Numbered from the stretch's first letter, positions 10,001-20,728 are shown. The stretch is 64,000 nucleotides of DNA from Seminavis robusta (GCA_903772945.1 CAICTM010000016.1:62001-126000), one strand, 5' to 3'. Program-made: numbers and translations. Notes: generated by a model from the letters alone, not told the origin.

Positions 10001-11921
10001 TCGTGTGCAAAACGGCACATGATGACAGCTGATGAAAGTACCAAGCAAGCAAGGGTGAGCGACTCTTCGGGTTTTAGGCAATCACTCAAGAATGCATCCA
10101 AACAATACACCGCCGTAGAGTTGCCTTGGCCATGCAGAGCTTGCAAGAAACTTACCGTGATCTTTGCGAGGTTGCGGTATACCTGGCCAAAGGCAAAGAA
10201 TGGAAGACATCAATCAGTTGTCATTCTTGTGTGCAAGCAAGCATCTTTTAGGGCTGTCTGCATTGTTCGAGACTTACCCGTGACAGCTACGTAGCAATCT
10301 CTGTGGATCAAATAAATGAAGACGATCAGGTGTATAAAAGTTGAGGGTCTTGTGGTTTGAGGGAGGTGCGTCGAATGGTCTACCCAAGAGAAAACTCTCA
10401 AGAAGCCACTTACCCAACGGTCTCCACTGTTGTAAAGTCGGAAGGAAACGAACATGAAGATGAGATATGGGTACTAGCTGGAAAGAAGGGAGCTGGGGGT
10501 CAACTCACCCTTGAAAACATTGCGTCTTTGCGCGATTCTAGTTTTGAGGTAGGCAGCACAAGAAAGAGAACAAAAAGTCAGTCAGATGCATGCAGGAACA
10601 CCATTTGGCCCCGGCGCTGTACCGTACGGAAGCTGTATGTATGCACTTACCCATCAAAGGCATGAAACAAACTTTCCAGGAGAGTAAAGACTTGAGATGG
10701 TTCTCGGACAGAAGACCTGTGCGTTTATTATTGTGGGAAGATAGAAAGAATAGATAGATAGATGGATTGAGGGACTGAACATGCATTGTGCCATGCAGCA
10801 ACAGCCATAGCCGTCAATTGCTTCACGTAGCTGCGTACCAAGCCGTAAACCCTTGGACATCGGCAAACAAGACGGTTGTTTCTGGAAAGAACTCGGCCAC
10901 GGACTTGGTTTGCTGATGCAGCGACAGCGTTGTGGGTTTTGTCCCAGCACCGCTACCGCTGCTTCGTGCCGAATTGTCTCCCATGAGAAAGCTTGGTTGA
11001 CGTTGGACTGCTCCTAGAAACTTGTCGAGACTCTCGGTGGATGCCATACCATGGTCATGACTCAGCTGATGCTGATCGCTGGTTGTGCCATCACCAGTAC
11101 TACTAAAGGTCTGACTGCTAGACTTGCCGCCGCCACCGCGGAAGGGTTTCAATAGACTATTGACACTGTGTTGAATGACATTGGTGGTTGTTCTTGTTGT
11201 TGTTGTTGTTGCTCCCTTATTAATGCTGTCACCGTCATTGCACATATCATAGTACACAGGAGGAGGAGCAGCGGTGCCTTGTTGTTGTTTCGTCAGCGCA
11301 GCGGTTTCCTTGCGAGCAGCCTGATGAGACGAGAGACGCCGTTGAACTTGCTTGTCGTAGACGTAAAAGAGGTATCCCACGTTTACAAAGGCAAGGATGA
11401 TCAACAAGGCAAAGATGGAGGGTAGCTACATGTATGTATGTCAAGCAAGATCCAGGTGGATAGGAAGGAAGGAAGGAAGAGGAGAATGCATGGAACATCA
11501 TGAGCTATTCAATCGCACACAAGGACATGACCAGTGAACCAGTCCTCCTCCTCCTCCTCCATTTGATGCATGCATGACCTACTAGATAACTTACCGCTCC
11601 TTGTGCCGTCGTCTTGGCCAGAGCCACACTGGTAGCAATGGTGAGGACGACCGCTGTGATGACAATGGATGCCAAGACCCTGTTGCGGCCATTGGAAACC
11701 TGTGCATCACCTGCTTGCCCAATGGTGCCACGACTACTAAACGAGGCATTGTGGGTGTCTTCTGCATTAGCATAAGACAGGATACTGGGCCTCTTATTGT
11801 TGTTGGGCTTGACATCATCATCATCATCGTTCAGATCACTCAGGGAAGAACATTTACTACTATCATCATCATCGTCGAGCCCACAACCGCTCGATTCTTC
11901 GGGAACTGTTTCAAACATCAT
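7094..11921 (-). CDS. receptor-type class III nucleotide cyclase fused to cyclic-nucleotide phosphodiesterase (copy 1, no ectodomain)
   Basis: A 21-exon model, in transcription order: 11921-11595, 11425-10839, 10716-10651, 10537-10509, 10426-10414, 10300-10278, 10182-10156, 10028-9918, 9831-9805, 9688-9641, 9529-8846, 8756-8742, 8648-8552, 8464-8428, 8349-8315, 8214-8035, 7954-7933, 7850-7713, 7626-7588, 7496-7474, 7391-7094. All introns are GT-AG, the sum divides by three, and the product is 941 residues. Two transmembrane helices lie almost back to back (residues about 82-104 and 110-130). The cyclase domain shows F-A-D-V-Q-G-F-T-A-W and V-G-D-C-Y (metal Asp residues), V-E-T-V-G (purine-selecting Glu) and L-F-G-D-T-V-N-T-A-A-R (transition-state Asn and Arg). 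The PDE domain shows F-H-N-F-E-H-A-S-H, H-D-A-D-H-P-G-V-P-N, A-T-D-I-C-D and Q-A-S-D-V-S-H, so the metal ligands are present. It should make and degrade a cyclic nucleotide on the cytosolic face of a membrane. The paralogue at 33.5-39.4 kb keeps a large ectodomain that this copy lacks. Confidence 0.9.
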
Positions 11922-12406
11922 GGTGGATAGATAGATACTACCGTACTACTGTAATGGAATGTTCACAAGTGGAATGTTCAAAAGCGGGAGTAACTGGGAA
12001 AATTATGATGCTACCTATGGTGGACGAAGCAGGGAATGGTCAGGTGACTCTGGGCTACTAGCTAGCCACGTAGTACGGTAGCTGTCGTACCTGGTCTACT
12101 CTAAAACCCCTTTTGAAGCTTTGACTGACTACTGTTGACTGTTGATGGGTGGCAAAGAGTGAGGACAGGACCAATACCGTACCATCCATCGATTGATGTT
12201 GTTTGGCCACTGACTGGCACTAACTAAAAGTCACTGGAACTCTAATATCCCAGCAGTCATTGAGAACGGCTCTGAGAACCCCAGATTGACAAAGTAGGAA
12301 TTATCAGTGTCCAGGGTGAAAAGTGAACGGATAATCCATAGAGATCTGACGGTCAAGTAAGTGGAGGAGTACTGTACAATATTTCCAAACCAACCACGGT
12401 GATCAA
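11922..12406. other. upstream region of the minus-strand cyclase gene
   Basis: About 480 bp, without a supported reading frame, between the cyclase start codon and the hAT element. Contains CTAGCTAG-type and GTACGGTA-type palindromic words near 12060. It presumably includes the cyclase promoter, but I recognise no specific motif. Confidence 0.5.
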
Positions 12407-13153
12407 CAGGGTGTGGGACTCACATGAAATACACGCTGCGTGTACTCGATGTGAGTACGGGTACTGAGTACTGAGTATACTCAGTACCCATACTCACATG
12501 ACCTCAGAAAATGTGAGTATTACTCAGTACCCGTACTCACATGACTCCGGATTTTGAGTACTTTTTGAGTCTTCGGTGAGTACTTCGGTGAGTACTTCGA
12601 AGTGAGTACCAGTGAGTACTCGGTGAGTACTCGGTGAGTATTACGGCTTCCAAGAAAGAGTTTTCAGTTCTTGTACATGGTTTGATGGAAAACTCAGCAA
12701 TGGACAGAAGGTTGACATGACATTCCAAATGCGCCTTCTTTGCTACAAGAACAGTGCATTCATCCAGAACTACAAGCAATGCATCAATGATGCAAGAAAG
12801 GAATGGGCTAAGAATAGGACCAAGGATCTCCTCAAGCTAACTGCCAGCAGATGTGAAGAGGAGGATTATGACAGTGATATTGATGCCATGGTGGACCTTT
12901 ACAACAAGATTGATGAGCCCCCAGCCCAGAACTAGAAAAACCTAGATAATTTCCCTAAGTAATTGATTTATGAGTACTCAGTGAGTACTCTATAGTACCC
13001 ACAAAGTACCTGTACTCACATGATACCCGTACTCACTTGACCCTGGGAATTGTGAGTATTACCCAGTACCTATACTCACTTGACTTTGGAATTGTGAGTA
13101 CTACTCAGTACCCATACTCACATGCTAAAACAGTGTGAGAGTACCACGCCCTG
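12407..13153. mobile_element. non-autonomous hAT-type DNA transposon, 747 bp
   Basis: Terminal inverted repeats start CAGGG at the left (CAGGGTGTGGGACTC) and, on the complementary strand, at the right (CAGGGCGTGGTACTC). Both ends are flanked by the identical 8-bp target duplication GTGATCAA (12399-12406 and 13154-13161). A CAGGG terminus with an 8-bp duplication is diagnostic of the hAT superfamily. Both subterminal arms (about 12420-12640 and 12960-13135) are packed with direct and inverted copies of GTGAGTACT and TACTCACATG words, as expected for transposase-binding sites. The perfect duplication suggests a fairly recent insertion. The 320-bp core contains one small open frame (12717-12935) and no recognisable transposase, so mobility would depend on a full-length relative. 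Confidence 0.9.
12717..12935 (+). CDS. small open frame inside the hAT element
   Basis: Begins with ATG and encodes 72 residues that look protein-like: a Lys/Arg-rich helical half (K-N-R-T-K-D-L-L-K-L) then an acidic tail (E-E-E-D-Y-D-S-D-I-D). It could be a leftover piece of a transposase or of captured host sequence. No family is recognised and expression is uncertain. Confidence 0.25.
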   Translation: MTFQMRLLCYKNSAFIQNYKQCINDARKEWAKNRTKDLLKLTASRCEEEDYDSDIDAMVDLYNKIDEPPAQN

Positions 13154-13320
13154 GTGATCAATGCAAAACATCCAATTTCTGTGGAAACTTTTGGTCTAAT
13201 TCACTGAGTTTAACACGGTAAAATTGGTCTCGTCTGAAGGATAACGTTCTTCGTTAGCTCCTGCTAGCTAGCTAGTAATTTAGTTTTTACAACAATAATT
13301 CTCCGAGCTGCTGTGATTGG

Positions 13321-13446
13321 CTGGAAGACCACTTTGGAGTTAAGGTAGTTGCGGTAAATAATAGTTTTATTGCAAAAATTTAGAGTAAAACGTAACTTTA
13401 ACTCTATATTTACCGCAACTACCATTCTAAACCTGTCTTCCTGGGG
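13321..13446. repeat. foldback (inverted-repeat) sequence, possible small MITE
   Basis: The 17-bp arm GGTAGTTGCGGTAAATA (13344-13360) is matched perfectly by its reverse complement at 13407-13423. Similarity continues outward to GGAAGAC (13324-13330) and GTCTTCC near 13435, giving arms of about 40 bp around a 46-bp AT-rich loop. No clear target-site duplication was found, so mobility is only suspected. Confidence 0.5.
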
Positions 13447-15083
13447 CACGCGGCAAGTGGGATCGGAGTCGTACCTGTAGCTGTGAGTACGTACCGGTAT
13501 GCATCCTACTTATTATCATAGTGGTCAGCACCGCTGTTGAGTGTTGAGTGACACATCACAGCTCCATCACACACCTACCTCTTCATTGCTCTCTGTACCT
13601 GTCTCTCGTGCAGCCATCATGTATGTGTTTGCGATGCTATCGTGTCCCAGCTCTCAAGGTCTCCAAGCGTTGGGATGATGGAGGTGCCCATGGCCCTTGA
13701 TCTCTTCCGCAAGCTAGCTAGTCTTACTCCTTTGATCCTCCCTGCACCCTTCCCTTGCCACCCTCTCCTTCTTTGGTTTTGATGCTGCTCTGCTCACTTC
13801 ACCGGTTGTTCGGCTTGGGGAAAACAGCAGACCAGACCCCGCCCGCAGCAGATCTTTCTACTACCAGGAAGTAAACCAGTGAAGCTGTAATTAGGTTCAA
13901 AACCTGCGAGATAGGAGGCAAAAAGCAGTGCCTTTTTCTTTCTTTGGTTGGACTAGGTGTGTAGTCTAGCTAGTTGGAACAAGCCGTAGTATGCAAGCTG
14001 ATCAGCCGAGAGTCCAGAAATAGTACTTCTTCTGGACAAATTGTAGCTAGCTCAAGATTCCTCGTTTCGCAGCCATGGCTGCGATGTACTTCTTGCGGAG
14101 CCAATCAGTGCAAGGATGTGAGCGCGTTGCTTGCTCGGAACCAAACAATAACTCCGAAGCAAACGATGAAGTCCAGAAGGAGCATTGCCACAGAACGGTG
14201 TCCACCCTGCCTCAGGCAAGATGCATGGAAAGCAATCGAGATGAAAGATTCCGTGAAGGTTGTTTGCTTCTTCTCTGCCATGGTTTCCACCGCACCGGTA
14301 CCGGTACCGCAGTACCTCCGACCTATCCAGCCATATATCCGATGCACTCCGCCGCAGTCCAGCGCAGAAGAGGCCTGGATGATTCGAATCCACTCAGTCC
14401 GTCATGGGACATGGAGCCAAAAGAAGTCGAGGTCAGGCGCATCGTTCTTCTTTTGCTATTCCTTGGTCTGTCCGAGACGTCTGTGGCGCCCCTGTATCTT
14501 TCTTATCGCTCGCTGGCTGAACCCTTGGGCTAGCGATATCTGGGTTTGGTCATTCTGATATCCAGGCTGGCCTATCGATGCTCCAGTAGGGAACTTGGGG
14601 CTATCCAGCTTGAAAATCTCTCCTTGCTTTTGGGTATCCAAGTTGGACATTGTAGTTGACGAAAAGATCTCGGCCTATTGCAGGAAAAATCTGTGATTTT
14701 GCTTCGCTCAAATTTTGGCGAAAATGCTCATATACAGTTGTTACTGCTAAATCCCGCAGCAATGGGTCACAGCTCAGATTTAAAAGATATTACTCTTGCG
14801 AGCTTTCCGAAGCTCACGGCGCCTTGAGCTTTTCGAAAACCCAACACACTCACAATTCACTCAAAGTTAATCATCAGTCAGTCACTGAAAGTGGTGCATC
14901 TCGTCTCTTGCTTGCTAGTAGTATTTGCGTTTCGCCTCTCCTCATTCAGGTACCGGTTGCTAGTGGTTCCGTTGACAACCTTTCTTGAAAGCCAACGCTG
15001 TGCTCAAGGGATTGTACACTCACACTTCTCTTCCGTGTTTTGCAGAGGTCACGCACTTTGTTTTCTGATTGATTTACTCCACA
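13447..15083. other. intergenic before the first VWD gene
   Basis: About 1.6 kb. Long frames overlap on both strands around 13974-14650, but they start with non-ATG codons, have no domain features and conflict with each other. CTAGCTAG words occur at 13714 and 13966. The last few hundred bases presumably contain the promoter and 5' leader of the VWD gene. Confidence 0.5.
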
Positions 15084-16841
15084 ATGACGTTCTCATCCGC
15101 TTTCAAAGCCGTCGTCATGATGGCTCTCATCTCCATCGTGAACGCACGAATCAACTACCCCGACAAGCTTTCAGATATATCGAGGCGGGATCTGTCGGGC
15201 AACTTAGACATTGAATGTCATGACTGCACTTGCTTCTCCTGCACTGGAACCACAGACAAAGGTGATGGTACTATGGACGTTACATTTGGTCACTGCAAAG
15301 ACGACCCAGGTGACAGCCTCCGTTGGATGTGCTGCGTTGGATACGATGGCGGCGAAGGCAACTGCAATGTGGTTGGGCCTTGTACGCCCGAGGAAGGAAC
15401 GCAAAAGTGTGAAGATATTGCCGCTGGAGATGTTTTGACTGTCAATGTGCCCACGGACACAGAAACGGTTTCTATCAACACCCATGACGGACGAACTGCT
15501 GCGGCTGCAGACATGGATAACGCCGTGTGTGGAGGAAATGGTAATCAAGGTGGAGTTTGTGCTGCACTTGATGCGACTTCCCACTGCCTCATTCATTTTG
15601 CGATTGAGAACTGTGGCAATACTCCATCGCCTACGACATCTTTTCCGACCACTTCACCAACAGTACCCGGCGCAACCACACCAGCCCCTGCCCCCACACC
15701 AGCGCAACCAACGTGGGGAGGCAGCTTCGGCGACCCGCATATCAGAACTTGGGCCGGTGAACAATTCGATGTAAGCTGCACTTTGCTTGCATTCTGTTTT
15801 GGACTCTTTGAGCTGCAATCCCTTTTGTGCTTTTCGAAAGCTCATTCTGACGTTCCTGATTGATTCGCTCGTGCTCTCTTCGTCCGTATCCAGTTCCACG
15901 GAGGCTGTGATTTAGTGTTGGTCAACGCCCCTAACTTTCTTGATGGACTTGGTTTGGAGATCCACATCCGTACAAGGTGAGAATGGTATTTGATTGAATT
16001 CGCAATGAATCTTGAGGAGAGATGGTCGACAGCTACCCTCGCCTTGCAACTAACCATAATACCAAACACCGAACTTCTAAAGGATCAAGACTTGGTGGAG
16101 TTACATTGAAAGCGCAGTCATCCGTCTTGGAGATGAGACCGTAAGTTTGCTTTGCGTGGGTGGGCAGCAATTGAGCCAACCCGTCTGTTGGACCCGTGTG
16201 TCTTATTCACGTCGTTGGTTTTTCCTCACGACGTCATGCATGATCCATCGCAGTTTGAAGTGAAAGGAGGACAAGACAGGTTTCAATATTGGATCAACGG
16301 CACAGCTGGCACTGTAACAGAAACAGGTCCCTTGGAGTCCACATTGGGTGGTTTCCCCATTCATTTTCGGGCCGTCAGCAAGAAACAAAACCTCTTTCGT
16401 GTGACAAACTTTGCTCCTGGTGTGGCCGTTGCCTTGGAGACGTACAATGACTTTGTCCGTGTCAATATCCATAGCAGCGCTAACGGCCCCCACTTTGCCG
16501 GATCCGTGGGATTGATGGGATCCTATCCCACCGGCACCAAGGTTGGTCGTGACGGCGAGACGTTGTTTGATGATGATACCAATGCCTTTGGCCAGGAATG
16601 GCAGGTACTGGCATCCGAGTCCAAACTCTTTCACGCCACGGAGGGTGTCGTCCAACATCCCGAAGAGTGCGAAATGCCCAAGAATGTCGCTGCCTCTCGT
16701 CGCTTGCGAGAAGGAGCCCTGGACACGACCGATGCCAAGGCAGCTTGTGCCCATGTCCGTGCCCCGAAGGAGCGTGAAGCTTGTATCTTTGATGTGCTTG
16801 CCACCAATGACAGGGACATGGCATCTTCCTACACGGTCTAG
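15084..16841 (+). CDS. secreted von Willebrand factor type D (VWD) domain protein, copy 1
   Basis: Four exons: 15084-15770, 15894-15976, 16083-16140, 16254-16841; 471 residues. Start chosen at the ATG before a hydrophobic signal peptide (about residues 5-23, ending I-V-N-A). A Cys-rich N-terminal region (C-H-D-C-T-C-F-S-C, later C-C-V-G-Y) of about 160 residues follows, then a Thr/Pro-rich linker, and a VWD domain opening G-D-P-H-I-R-T-W with Q-F-D-F-H-G-G-C rebuilt across intron 1. It continues through W-W-S-Y-I-E, Y-W-I-N-G and S-V-G-L-M-G-S-Y to F-G-Q-E-W-Q-V. Splicing restores the same phrases as in the paralogue at 28.7 kb. VWD modules are usually disulphide-rich adhesive or multimerising units of secreted proteins; a cell-surface or extracellular-matrix role is inferred. 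Confidence 0.85.
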
Positions 16842-17538
16842 TAGGCAGCCACTAACTTGCTTTACCCCAAGAAGAGTAAAGACAAGAAGAAATGGGGAGC
16901 CAACGAAATGGTAACGAGACCTGATAGTTTTGATGTTTCCATACATGTATGTGTACACGAAAGAGATTTGGCAAACGAGACTGCCCCTTATGCACGCAAC
17001 ATAGATTGAATTAGTACGTACTGCTGAATGATATCATAAGTTGAGCGTTTCACGAGTCGAGTCAGCACCACAAACAAGGTACAGCAGCTAGCTAGCTTTA
17101 GCGCGCCTTTTTCGTCACTGGCCGTGTGATCGCTGACTGGATGCTTGAGCATGACTGACCATGAAGGTGCATGCATCAAACTGTACCATTAGCAATGCCC
17201 TGTACCAGACAGCTAAAGCACCTCTCAGGTGAAGCCTTCCAACTTCATCTCTCCTGTGCTTCCTGGTCACTTGCGTCGGTGGTGCTTCGAACATACCGTT
17301 CGGTAAGCCAGCCCAAGTTGAGAGAGATTTCTCTCTCTCCGTGCAGTTTTTGAAGCTTGGTAACTGGGAACCACTTGCTCGGCACCGCTACTGGTACCGC
17401 TACCGGTAGCCTCTTAGCTCTTTCTAAAGGTAAGGAATGATAGCTACTTGGTATAAAGATAGAGAGAAATATAGGTGTAGTTTCAAAACTGTATGTTCAT
17501 TAGAGTAGTATGTACATTTTTCTATTCTATTCTGTTGC
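16842..17538. other. intergenic between convergent genes
   Basis: About 700 bp holding the 3' flanks of the VWD gene and the small basic protein gene. CTAGCTAGC (near 17088) and ACCGGTACCGGTA-like words (near 17390-17405) occur. No supported frame. Confidence 0.55.
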
Positions 17539-18210
17539 TTATGCAGCGCGGCAAGCTTCTTGATGGCGTTGCAATAGTTTAGAGGCGGATTCTCCATTGT
17601 TTCGGTGGAACGACGTGTTTTTGGTAATGGATTCCCAGACAATGTGAAGTGAATCGGGAACGGGTTGTGCTTTGCAACGCTTGCGGCGAATGCGTGCGGC
17701 TTCGTTGGCCGCTTGTTGAATTTGTTCTTGTGTGAATCCGATGCGCTGCAAGTATTCTTCGCGTGTTTCTTTGCTTTCAATTAGTTCTCGCTTGTTGGTC
17801 TTGCGAGGCTTGCGGCGGTATTCAAAGAAGGCAATGTCAATGTTGGCATGGTGGCGGCAGTGAGACGGAGCTAGAGCGAGTGGAGCGCCGCTGGAAACAC
17901 CGGGATGATCGCCCAAGACTTGTTCGAATTCGTAAATGTCAAGAGTGCTAAAGCCAACGCGACGGCGGCGGCGGGGACGGCTGTTACTAGTACTACTACT
18001 CATGCAGCCCTTGCTAACAGTAGTAGTGTCGGCAGAGAGCCTCACAGTAGAGGAGGAAGAGTCGTTGAGGATGAGTTGCGCAGTCATGTTGCTGTGTTTT
18101 GCTGTTTTGATTTTATGGGATGAAAATTGTGTGTGAACCTGGGAGGTGGGCCACTGGTTTGTTGTTGCTGGGCTCCTTCCCTGCTGGGTCGCGGATTGGT
18201 GAAGTTGCAT
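17539..18210 (-). CDS. basic diatom-type LGDxP family protein, function unknown
   Basis: A single exon of 223 residues from the ATG at 18210, or 182 from the ATG at 18087; the shorter form starts closer to the conserved part. After a Ser-rich N-terminus it shows R-R-R-R-R-V-G-F-S-T-L-D-I-Y-E-F then L-G-D-H-P-G-V-S-S-G-A-P-L. This pattern recurs in a large stramenopile and diatom family of short proteins with no assigned function. The second half is a Lys/Arg-rich helical region (R-K-P-R-K-T-N-K-R) and an E-E-Y-L-Q-R-I-G-F-T segment with Ala/Arg-rich helices. There is no signal peptide or membrane helix; a nuclear or cytosolic location is likely. Confidence 0.75.
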   Translation of the reverse strand: MQLHQSATQQGRSPATTNQWPTSQVHTQFSSHKIKTAKHSNMTAQLILNDSSSSTVRLSADTTTVSKGCMSSSTSNSRPRRRRRVGFSTLDIYEFEQVLGDHPGVSSGAPLALAPSHCRHHANIDIAFFEYRRKPRKTNKRELIESKETREEYLQRIGFTQEQIQQAANEAARIRRKRCKAQPVPDSLHIVWESITKNTSFHRNNGESASKLLQRHQEACRAA

Positions 18211-20146
18211 TGTAGCAAGTTGCCGTGGCGTTCCCAAAACTGCTCCTGACGGACAAAATTACTTTACCGTGAGTGATCGTGCTTCTTTTTGACTACTTGA
18301 AACAGGATCTCAAGGAGTCCCAAGGCCTCTTATTTAACCATTACTGCCCGAGCATAAATACAAAGTTACCTTCAGGATCAAGCCGATAGTTAAAGGAAAC
18401 AATCTTGAGTTTAATGGTTGGCTTCGAAGGCTCTTGAAAACTAATCTTAGAAACACTTGTTGTTGAAGGCCCGGGGAAGAACGGGAACACGTAGGAATGA
18501 GGTGGCACGAAAAGGGCAGCAGGCCTCTTAAAAGAGAGATCGTTAGTTTCGACAAGCCTTCAAGCGCAGAGAAGCATGACATAGTTGTATTCTTAACATC
18601 TCGAACATCTCCTCCATATAAGGGACCTTTCAATAGATACTCAAGAGTAGGCCAGATGTTACTTCCTTGAACCTTCTTGCGCGTCATATGTCGTTATTAC
18701 CCTGACAAAGCGGAAAAAACCGAATGAGAAGTCTCGCCATTGAAATCGTGACCTTCCCTTCTTTTCCAAATTGCCCGAGTTCGTGACGGGCTTTAAGGGT
18801 CCCTTTACCGTTCCACATCTACTGAAGACCCGATGCACAGCTTCAACGGAGAGAGGGGAAGCTCTCTTTTCTCTTTTTGCTTCGGCTCCCTGGTACATGT
18901 AGATCTAGCAGCACAAGAACTCGGGGAGAGAGAAGCATCGAAGCATTCACACTTTTTATCAAACCTTGTCAAATTCCCCAAATAATAATAATTGGGGGCA
19001 TTCGGGAACATCCGGGAAGTCAGGATTCCATTTTCCTTTTTTAGAAGAGCGCAAGGACAACTCCACGCATCATTGATTGAGTAACGGTATGTGTGATAGA
19101 GCACTGGTACCAGCCAGCACAGCCATTCCGAGTAGCCATGTTTATCTTTGTGAAGAACATCAAAATGCGGCTCTGCAACCAAGTCAGGAGTTAAGCGGAA
19201 CCAGTCATACCAAATTGCCAGCACCAGCTGTCACATTCTTGTTATTTGCGTGTGCCTCTTTGTGGCATTGAGCACTTGAGCACCACCAAGTCACGCTGCA
19301 AACATGAAAAAGATCAATACATGTAGATGATAGATCTACGTGCCTCGTTTGGGCCAGTTTCCTCCGTGGGTTCCCATTGTCCCTCCCAAAGCAAAGGGTG
19401 CAACTGATTACCATAGTACGTACAATACATCTGCGGTCTGCAGGCGGGGCGTTTTCAAGGCTGCTGGAACAAACAGGCAGAGGGCAGCTGTCTGGCCATG
19501 GCTGGTTCTTGCAGGGGTCCAAACAGCCAAACAGCCAGCAGGCTCCAGCATGCTTTTGAAGAAAAATCCGAACTGGCTGGTCCATCTGTTTAGACTGGCC
19601 TCTCCCCACAATTTTTTTTTGTTTTTTTAATTGCGGTTGGGGCCTCTTCCTTTCCCATTACTATTTGTCCATGGTTCCCATTTGCACAGTGCTGAATTCC
19701 TTCGCTTGCTCGAGCTCGAGCGAAACTCCACTACAGCAGTACTGGACTAGCTAGTAGCTATTGAAGAGGATCGAGTCTCAGGCAGATCTTCCGCTTGCTG
19801 CCCGGACCAGCCAGCCACGAATAATGCTATTGTAATGCAGCTCATTGGGGTGGTGGTGGGAAGGCCGGTATCTCGCTACCCGCTCCGGTATTGGTGTACC
19901 GGTACATGTATAGTACGAGGTACCGGTACCCAGAGGGTAGAGGGACGGTACAGTACCGATACCAGAATCGGATCTTGCACTCGTGCATTATCCACGATTG
20001 AATGATCAATCTGTTCTTTGCACTTTTTGTACCGGTCGTCAATGATTAATTCCGATGTGCCTTCACTGCCGCCATCGACCAGCGGCGCCGGGTTTAGAAA
20101 CTGGTGCCGTTGTCTCAAACACATCGTGCATGAAGGAAAGACCCTG
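18211..20146. other. intergenic, no supported gene
   Basis: About 1.9 kb. Four overlapping minus-strand frames of 60-140 codons run through 18334-19609 in alternating frames, without recognisable domains, consistent splice joins or codon character. A T-run of about nine with a following G and T-run lies at 19611-19628. Dense ACCGGTACC and GTACCGGTAC palindromes occur at about 19895-19935. Confidence 0.45.
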
Positions 20147-20728
20147 GAACACTCACGATAAAAGACTTTCTCAGTCTAAATGACCGTCTTCCAACCTCTA
20201 AGTCATATAGCCTAAGACTTCTTAATCGTGAATGTCGGAGAATGTAGGAATTCTGAACTGGATGTCGGAAAATGTCGGCGTTTGTACGAGAATGTCGGCG
20301 TTTGTCGGAAAATGTCTGCGAAATGTCGGAAGGTTTCCAGACAAAATGCCGACATTCACGATTAGCTTTAAATCATTCCGAATGAAAGACTTTCAGTCTT
20401 GGGGCATTCCGAGTCAGAGTTCTTTCGCCACTTCTTACAATGGTGTTCATAGTAAAAAGATATAAGACTCATTCAGCGAGTTTCTTCCGTTGTATTTAAC
20501 GAGGGGTTAACCGCTCTAATCGTGAATGTCGGCAAAATGTCGGCAAAATGTCGGCAAATGTACGAGAATGTCGGCGTTTGTACGAGAATGTCTGCATTTG
20601 TCGGAAAATGTCGGAAATGTCGGCACAATGTCGGCATTTTGTCTGAAACTTTCCTTTGTCATTTAGGCTATATGATTTAGAGCTGATCCAGGCTTTATGT
20701 CTTTGAAATGACTTTATCGTGAGTGTTC
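20147..20728. mobile_element. terminal-inverted-repeat element, 582 bp, family unknown
   Basis: A perfect 16-bp inverted repeat, GAACACTCACGATAAA at 20147-20162 and its complement at 20713-20728, is flanked on both sides by CTG (20144-20146 and 20729-20731), a possible 3-bp target duplication. Inside, GTCATATAGCCTAA near the left end is mirrored near 20658-20675. The core consists of many copies of AATGTCGG, GTTTGTACGAG and close variants. No coding capacity is seen, so it is a non-autonomous element if mobile. The 3-bp flank could be chance. Confidence 0.65.
20223..20364. repeat. nested inverted repeat inside the element
   Basis: TAATCGTGAATGTCGG at 20223-20238 is exactly reverse-complemented at 20349-20364, enclosing about 110 bp of AATGTCGG-rich sequence. 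A third copy of the same 16-mer starts at 20517 with no matching right end nearby. This looks like one small element, or a partial duplicate of it, inserted in another. Confidence 0.6.

Noticed and set aside
12420-13135. CRISPR-like array of GTGAGTACT repeats
   Set aside because: Spacing is irregular, words occur in both orientations, and they lie in the subterminal arms of a hAT element in a eukaryotic genome.
13974-14558. 194-codon plus-strand frame
   Set aside because: It starts with TTG, has no recognisable domain, and a similarly long minus-strand frame covers the same bases.
18255-18275. Possible right end of another element (TTTACCGTGAGTG resembles the complement of the 20.1-kb terminus)
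   Set aside because: Only about 12 bases match and no partner end was found upstream, where a coding exon lies.
18334-19609. Series of minus-strand frames as a multi-exon gene
   Set aside because: No consistent donor and acceptor pairs link them in frame and no protein family is recognised.
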